DNA of 64,000 bases from JAKFWF01 sp031429105 (lineage in GTDB: Bacteria > Pseudomonadota > Alphaproteobacteria > Rhizobiales > Hyphomicrobiaceae), in contig JANOYV010000108.1 of NCBI GenBank assembly GCA_031429105.1, forward strand, positions 1 through 64,000. The letters run 5' to 3'. A model generated the notes under the pieces. The model saw only the letters and a program-made list of their open reading frames with translations. It was not told the DNA's origin and did not search any database. Positions 59,800 to 64,000 of this stretch are shown in pieces. Positions within the stretch are counted from its first letter, which is position 1. Each line of letters opens with the position of its first letter. The position numbers and the translations under genes are program-made.

Positions 59800-60093
59800 A
59801 TGCCGACTGTTTATAACCCCACGCCCGAACGCGAGGATGTGCCGACGCAAGGTCATGAAGCGCCTACCACGCGTAGTCAACCGCGCCGTGAATTGGCGCT
59901 CACGCAGTCCGAAGACCAAGCGGACTACAACGAACTGATGGCGATACTCGGCAGCCCGTCCGAAGACGGCGACGAGGACGACGACGCCAGCCAGTGCCAG
60001 GCCGTCGATCTCAAAACCTACCTGACCGGCTTCGACGATGGGGAGGATGGCGCGGATGTGGGTGGGCATCCGAAGCGCCAGGGAGGTGAATAA
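59800..60093 (+). CDS. Small acidic protein before the AAA+ ATPase
   Basis: 97 residues from ATG 59800, with AAGGAGA upstream. The first half is Pro/Thr-rich and disordered-looking; the second is highly acidic (EDGDEDDDASQ). No family recognised. It ends 2 bp before the AAA+ gene, so it is likely cotranslated and may act as an adaptor or mimic of DNA. Confidence 0.65.
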   Translation: MPTVYNPTPEREDVPTQGHEAPTTRSQPRRELALTQSEDQADYNELMAILGSPSEDGDEDDDASQCQAVDLKTYLTGFDDGEDGADVGGHPKRQGGE

Positions 60094-60095
60094 TC

Positions 60096-61037
60096 ATGGC
60101 ACTCAAACCAATCCCGCTCGATCCGAGCTTGCGCGAACACGCGGCGAACGTGACGCCGGGAGTATCGATTCCACCGTATCTGCCAGCGGGCTCCGTGCCC
60201 TACCCAGGGCTCGTCAAATACAGAGCGCTGGAGAAGGCCGTGCGCGCGTTTTTGTGGCGGCAGAAGTTGCCGTCGTTGAAGCAGGAGGCGCCGCGTGGGT
60301 TGTTGGTGCATGGCGCACCCTCGACGGGCAAGACCAAGAGCATTTGCAATTATTTATGCGCCATGGCGCACATGCACATCGTCGTCGTAGGCGCTCATAC
60401 TTTGGCAGCGACGCACGAAGCAGAGCATACTGATCGTCTGACGGCGACACTCCAAGGCGCACAGTCGTTGGCTCACGCCAGCGGCGTGGATGTGGGACTA
60501 CTTTGCGACGACATTGATGCGATTTTTTCAGCCGATGCACGTACAACCAAAACTTCCAACAACGATCTAATTCGTGTTTTTTTTCAGCACCTTATGGATT
60601 CCAAGCATCTCTATACGCAGCGTGATGGGCGCCCTATCCCACTTTTATTTTCGGCAAACTCGATGGCCGATGCACACTTGGCGACTTTCAGGGACGGAAG
60701 AGCAGTCTGTTTTTCGCACGAGCCCACGGCGGCCGAACGTGCCGCTGTCATCGCCTCGCATCTGAAACCAACGACGTTGTGCGAGCGTGTTCTTGTGGCG
60801 CGTCTGGCGAGCAAGTATCCGGACGTCGCGCTCGCCACCTTCGCGCAGATTTCGGCGGCGCTCGACGCGCAACGGCTCGATGTGTTGCTTGATAAGACCG
60901 ACGATGTTGCAACGCTCGAACGGGAACTCGCCAAGCCGCGTGTACTGGCGGCGCGGGTGACGCTGCTTGTCGCACGCGACATCGTCAATGCGCGCGCCGC
61001 AGCCTTCGCACCTATCAAACCGAAGAAGGGAAATTGA
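60096..61037 (+). CDS. AAA+ family ATPase
   Basis: 313 residues from ATG 60096, with GGAGG upstream. Walker A GAPSTGKT (73-80), Walker B LLCDDID (135-141), sensor 1 Asn188 in LLFSANSMAD, and an Arg-rich segment TFRDGR (197-202) that could supply the Arg finger. The C-terminal lid is helical (ERVLVARLASKYPDVALATFAQISAALD). It starts MALKPIPLDPSL, and the peptidase gene downstream also starts with LKPIPL. No exact family can be named. It heads the tightly spaced run of genes to the window end. Confidence 0.85.
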   Translation: MALKPIPLDPSLREHAANVTPGVSIPPYLPAGSVPYPGLVKYRALEKAVRAFLWRQKLPSLKQEAPRGLLVHGAPSTGKTKSICNYLCAMAHMHIVVVGAHTLAATHEAEHTDRLTATLQGAQSLAHASGVDVGLLCDDIDAIFSADARTTKTSNNDLIRVFFQHLMDSKHLYTQRDGRPIPLLFSANSMADAHLATFRDGRAVCFSHEPTAAERAAVIASHLKPTTLCERVLVARLASKYPDVALATFAQISAALDAQRLDVLLDKTDDVATLERELAKPRVLAARVTLLVARDIVNARAAAFAPIKPKKGN

Positions 61038-61040
61038 ACC

Positions 61041-61589
61041 ATGTCGCAGATCAAAACCAAGCCGCGTCTAGCGAGTGCTGTGAAGATCGTGCCGATCAAT
61101 CTGGTGCAACTGAAGGCCCAGGCCGCTGGTGAAGTGTTGGGTGCCTACGGTTTGAGCGAGAGCGCCATCAAGGCGGCACAAAGTGGCGTCCTGGCCGGTG
61201 ACTATGATGCGGTGTCGGTGCTGCATCGCAATTCCTCGGGGCGCGTTGTTGGTCGCTCGAATTTCAACATCGGCGCGACCGAACCTGGCAAGCAAGTGAA
61301 CATCGTCGACCGCGAAGGCCAGAGTGCGCTGGCAGCTCTTTCGAAAAAAGCCGAAGCGCTGGTTGCCCATGATGCGCGCGCAGCACAGCGGCGTGGTTAC
61401 GTGTCCGAAGCGAGGTTCGTAATCCGCGAGGGCGTTGACTACGAAGAAGCTAAACGTCGTCACGGACTTTGTGACGGCGAGCCCATCGAGTTCGATGGCG
61501 AGTCTTACGCCAAGGTGACGGTCGGGCGCGATCCCGGAACATCGTTTGACATGCAGCGCGCCCGGCGTCGCACGGGGGACGGCGCATGA
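61041..61589 (+). CDS. Unrecognised protein in the AAA+ operon
   Basis: 182 residues, starting 3 bp after the AAA+ stop. Regions: a helical N-terminal half (VKIVPINLVQLKAQAAGEVLGAYGLSESAIKAAQSG), a part with SVLHRNSSGRVVGRSNFNIGATEPGKQVNIVDR, and a basic C-terminal half (RAAQRRGYVSEARFVIREGVDYEEAKRRHGL). No motif of a known family is seen. It overlaps the next ATG (ATGA). Confidence 0.75.
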   Translation: MSQIKTKPRLASAVKIVPINLVQLKAQAAGEVLGAYGLSESAIKAAQSGVLAGDYDAVSVLHRNSSGRVVGRSNFNIGATEPGKQVNIVDREGQSALAALSKKAEALVAHDARAAQRRGYVSEARFVIREGVDYEEAKRRHGLCDGEPIEFDGESYAKVTVGRDPGTSFDMQRARRRTGDGA

Positions 61590-61855
61590 TTATTCGTGAT
61601 GGCACTACCGACGACACGCGCTTTGCGGGCTTCGAGGTCGCGACATACGTGTCGGGCGATCGTTTGATCGTCGTCGTCAACCAGGCCCACGTGTGCGTGG
61701 CGCTCCTAGTCCTCACGCCATTCGACCTCGGTGCGGACAGCATGGGACTGCTTCAGACGATTGCGCGCCACAGCCTGCCGGTAGCGGTGACGCTCGGCGA
61801 AGACAAATCGAATGGGGAGCAGCAGCATGTTGAAACCGATTCCACTTGCCCGTGA
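61586..61855 (+). CDS. Small protein in the AAA+ operon
   Basis: 89 residues; the ATG overlaps the previous stop. Mostly beta-like (TRFAGFEVATYVSGDRLIVVVNQAHVCVALLVLTPFDLG), then an acidic, Gln-rich tail (GEDKSNGEQQHVETDSTCP). No family recognised. Its 3' end overlaps the peptidase start by 29 bp. Confidence 0.65.
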   Translation: MIIRDGTTDDTRFAGFEVATYVSGDRLIVVVNQAHVCVALLVLTPFDLGADSMGLLQTIARHSLPVAVTLGEDKSNGEQQHVETDSTCP

Positions 61856-62375
61856 TCTTGTCCGTTATCAGCCCCGACCGGCAACGACATGCGGCGACAT
61901 CCGTTTGCTTGATTTAAAACCGATCCTCGGTGTCGCGACCGACGGCTGTGTTCTGGCGAGCGCGGCGATGGTGCTTGGATTTTACGGGATTGCCGGGGTC
62001 ACCCAACGCGGCCTCGCCGCAACCTGCGGTGTACCGTTTCCGCCGATCGGCGGCGTGCAAATCGCGACGGTGGCGAAGGCGCTACAACACTACGGTCTCG
62101 ATGCTCGGACGGTTGGCGGTGTGTCGGCCGAGATGATCCGCACCTCGATCTTGGCGGGGCATCCGATCCTCGGGGGCCATGCGGTCGATGCGGCGAACGG
62201 CACTGGCCATGCCGTGGTGATCTGCGGTTGGTTCGCGTTACGCGGTCGGTCGGCGATGGTTGCCGTGGCCGATCCGAATATTGGATTTCACATGCTCGTC
62301 GATGCTGCGACCATGACTGCCAGTGCCCGCAGTGCCATTTTGTTGCGTGGACGCAGAACCGGGAGTTCGTCATGA
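61827..62375 (+). CDS. C39-like cysteine peptidase
   Basis: 182 residues from ATG 61827, preceded by GGGGAG. Peptidase C39/papain-like pattern: nucleophile Cys41 in TDGCVLASAAMVLGFYGI, His128 in GTGHAVVICGW and Asp149 in VADPNIGFHML. The spacing agrees with the C39-like fold. It has no signal peptide, membrane domain or ABC domain, so it is not a bacteriocin exporter protease but a stand-alone cytosolic enzyme. Substrate unknown. The N-terminus MLKPIPLARDL matches that of the AAA+ protein. Confidence 0.78.
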   Translation: MLKPIPLARDLVRYQPRPATTCGDIRLLDLKPILGVATDGCVLASAAMVLGFYGIAGVTQRGLAATCGVPFPPIGGVQIATVAKALQHYGLDARTVGGVSAEMIRTSILAGHPILGGHAVDAANGTGHAVVICGWFALRGRSAMVAVADPNIGFHMLVDAATMTASARSAILLRGRRTGSSS

Positions 62376-63214
62376 GCCGCAAATTGACCGGCACCGTTGT
62401 GGCTATACCGCTGCTGGTCAGCACCATGCGCCAGGGATCGGCACCGCAGGCCGAGACACGCACGGCGGATGCAGCGTGGGCATCCGAAGCCGCATACCAA
62501 GTGCGTGGCTCGGGGCGGCGTCTTGCCGGTGTGCCAAGCGTGGCGTTGCGCCGCCTAGAGCCCGGTCGCCCTGGCAGACAGCAACACGACGCGACAACGG
62601 TATCACCATCGGTAGGTTGGAATAACGATTTGCCGACCCTGCCAGGGCGAGGCGCCCATGACAGCCAAGAGGAACAAAAAGAACCGGCAATCAAACTCGC
62701 GATCTCGCGCAATCGCGACGGCGGTACCCATTACATTGATGTGCGATTGGTGCCGCGTGATGACGTGGTCGAAGAAGCTCTGCATCGGCACTATGTGACT
62801 GCGGTCGTGACCTATCTCGACGCGGAAACGCGTCGCGCGTGGGAAAATAAGCGCGCAAAGCTCATCGATGAAAAGCGCGACGGCTACGGCACCGATGGCG
62901 TCAGTTATTTTCTGTCGCCGGGTTGGATGTGGGTGACGGCAAAGCAGATCTTTCACACGACGCGCGACATGGGGCTCGAGGTGACAGTTTGCGATCTGCT
63001 ACGCGGCAAACTTATTTTGTCAGACGATCTTGACGACATCCGGGATGTCGAACGCAGTATTTTATTCAGCGTCGACAAAATCGAAATGAGTGTGTCCGTT
63101 GGCATGTCCTTCGACGACGGGGAACAGGCGATCTACGCCCCCGGTTCGAACAAAACCAAATCCAAATCGAAAGCCGATGATGACGGCACGCCACCGGACG
63201 AGTGGGGGGCATAG
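62372..63214 (+). CDS. Unrecognised protein downstream of the peptidase
   Basis: 280 residues from ATG 62372, which overlaps the peptidase stop, with GGGAG upstream. The first 120 residues look disordered, Arg/Ala/Pro-rich. The second half is folded-looking: HYIDVRLVPRDDVVEEALHRHYVTAVVTYLDAETRRAWENKRAKLIDEKRDGYGTDGVSYFLSPGWMW and a helix with VTVCDLLRGKLILSDDLDDIRDVERSILF. A Lys/Ser tail ends it. No family recognised. The disordered half could be a substrate of the adjacent peptidase. Confidence 0.7.
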   Translation: MSRKLTGTVVAIPLLVSTMRQGSAPQAETRTADAAWASEAAYQVRGSGRRLAGVPSVALRRLEPGRPGRQQHDATTVSPSVGWNNDLPTLPGRGAHDSQEEQKEPAIKLAISRNRDGGTHYIDVRLVPRDDVVEEALHRHYVTAVVTYLDAETRRAWENKRAKLIDEKRDGYGTDGVSYFLSPGWMWVTAKQIFHTTRDMGLEVTVCDLLRGKLILSDDLDDIRDVERSILFSVDKIEMSVSVGMSFDDGEQAIYAPGSNKTKSKSKADDDGTPPDEWGA

Positions 63215-63254
63215 CGCGGATGCGGGTGGAGATACAAAGCGCAAGGAGAAATTT

Positions 63255-64000
63255 ATGGTGCACATGATCGCGCGTAACACGACGGGCGAGCCACGCAACG
63301 CTGATGTCGAGGCAGCGCTGGCGCGAGCGCAGTCTCGGTCTGCATTACATGACCATGGGGAACTTGCCGACGCCGTAACGCGGCGCGTGCTTGCGCGCCG
63401 CCGACTGCCTGCGACCTTGGCTGCGGCAGTCGCAAAGTCCGTGTCGATGATGTTCGAAAACGAGGCGGCCTTGATGTTGCGAGCACCGTCGTCGTTGCCT
63501 GATCGCGCGCACCGCGAAGCACTGCTGCGTGGCTTTGAGGACGAGTCCGCCAACCTCGCGCGATTTTCGAATGCGGTTGTCGTTATGCTCGGCACCTTGC
63601 TCGACGCGATCAATCTACCGACCGATGGCGCATGGGCAACGCTGTCGCTGGAAGTGCCGGCAATGACGCGCACGAGCGCTCCGGACGCGACTCTGACAGA
63701 GGTCATCGAGGCAACACTACAATTTGCACCCGATACCACGGCGCGCGAACCGGTGTTCGTTGCTGGCTTTGCACTGGCGGGTGATGTGATGAAAAGGTTG
63801 CTGCGCGCGTCCGGCATGAGTGAGAAGGAAGCGCGTGACAAACCGCACCGATTGAAATGGCCGAGCGGCAGCGACACGCAAAAGCTGCTCGCAGAGTTTG
63901 TCGCTGGCACGGCTCTCGAGCCGATCCTGACGGCGGCGATAACACTACAGGTCACCGACGCGCATCTGTTCGAGCACATGGCTATCATCGGTGGCGCCGG
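63255..64000 (+). CDS. Unrecognised protein, 3' end outside window
   Basis: At least 248 residues from ATG 63255 with AAGGAGA upstream, open to the window edge. Mainly helical: NADVEAALARAQSRSALHDHGELADAVTRRVLA, RAHREALLRGFEDESANLARFSNAVVVMLGTLLDAINL, and DAHLFEHMAIIGGAG at the end. No catalytic motif seen. Same direction and spacing as the AAA+/peptidase genes, so part of that operon. Confidence 0.7.
   Translation, partial: MVHMIARNTTGEPRNADVEAALARAQSRSALHDHGELADAVTRRVLARRRLPATLAAAVAKSVSMMFENEAALMLRAPSSLPDRAHREALLRGFEDESANLARFSNAVVVMLGTLLDAINLPTDGAWATLSLEVPAMTRTSAPDATLTEVIEATLQFAPDTTAREPVFVAGFALAGDVMKRLLRASGMSEKEARDKPHRLKWPSGSDTQKLLAEFVAGTALEPILTAAITLQVTDAHLFEHMAIIGGA

Noticed and set aside
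63062..63988. 308-codon minus-strand frame at the right edge
   Set aside because: It lies opposite two plus-strand genes that have good ribosome-binding sites and operon spacing. Its Ser/Ala/Arg-rich product looks like an antisense shadow.
1..64000. CRISPR arrays, rRNA genes and complete insertion sequences
   Set aside because: No regularly spaced direct repeats with unique spacers, no rRNA sequence and no intact transposase were seen in the window.

Overview
The window is about 50 kb of alphaproteobacterial core chromosome followed by about 13.5 kb of accessory DNA that starts at a tRNA-Arg gene and runs off the right edge. The core suggests a Hyphomicrobiales (Rhizobiales)-like organism. 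It has the metG/tatD/MBL hydrolase/holB/tmk/D,D-carboxypeptidase block, the eno-ftsB-pdhA-pdhB-pdhC-lpd block with a lipoyl domain fused to E1 beta, serS-surE-NlpD-like, DUF3126, BTLCP and PilZ proteins, an HWE/HisKA_2 kinase, EcfG-type promoter motifs (GGAAC-N16-CGTT) and one CtrA-type motif (TTAA-N7-TTAA). No species can be named from the sequence alone.

Layout. 1-8.3 kb: GNAT, polysaccharide deacetylase, alpha/beta hydrolase, crotonase, cysE, DUF3126, gamma-carbonic anhydrase, BTLCP, PilZ, PAS_5 and rhomboid. 8.3-13.6 kb: GAF/HisKA_2 kinase, CBS protein, patatin, hisI-folE, an IscU-like scaffold and yidD. 13.6-18.8 kb: a minus-strand cluster in which a TAXI-type periplasmic binding protein plus a Sel1-like secreted protein occurs twice around a DsrE-like protein. 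19-24.5 kb: thrS, three queuosine genes (queF, a precursor transporter and queC), and a divergent pair of small stress-type membrane proteins, each with an EcfG-type promoter. 24.7-34.5 kb: eno, ftsB and the pyruvate dehydrogenase genes, with two Uma2-family genes and two small lipoprotein genes interleaved. 34.6-45.3 kb: serS (carrying an unusual in-frame palindromic insertion), a hairpin-rich repeat, surE, an NlpD-like LysM/LytM protein, and then the minus-strand MBL-tatD-metG-holB-tmk-dac operon. 45.6-50.4 kb: DUF547, a TVP38 membrane protein coupled to a FAD disulfide oxidoreductase, and a histidine kinase.

The accessory region starts just after tRNA-Arg(ACG) at 50502-50578. It holds a eukaryotic-type Ser/Thr kinase overlapping a TPR-like protein gene; a decayed tyrosine recombinase and an ArdC-type N-terminal fragment; a minus-strand set of plasmid/ICE-type small genes (DUF3768, others, and one with an in-frame stop); two arrays of a shared 10-bp unit; a winged-helix regulator facing a PadR-like regulator; and a tightly coupled plus-strand operon. 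That operon contains an AAA+ ATPase, a C39-like cysteine peptidase and several unrecognised proteins. The kinase/TPR pair and the AAA+/peptidase cassette are the best candidates for an undescribed system. Their functions are inferred from domains only.
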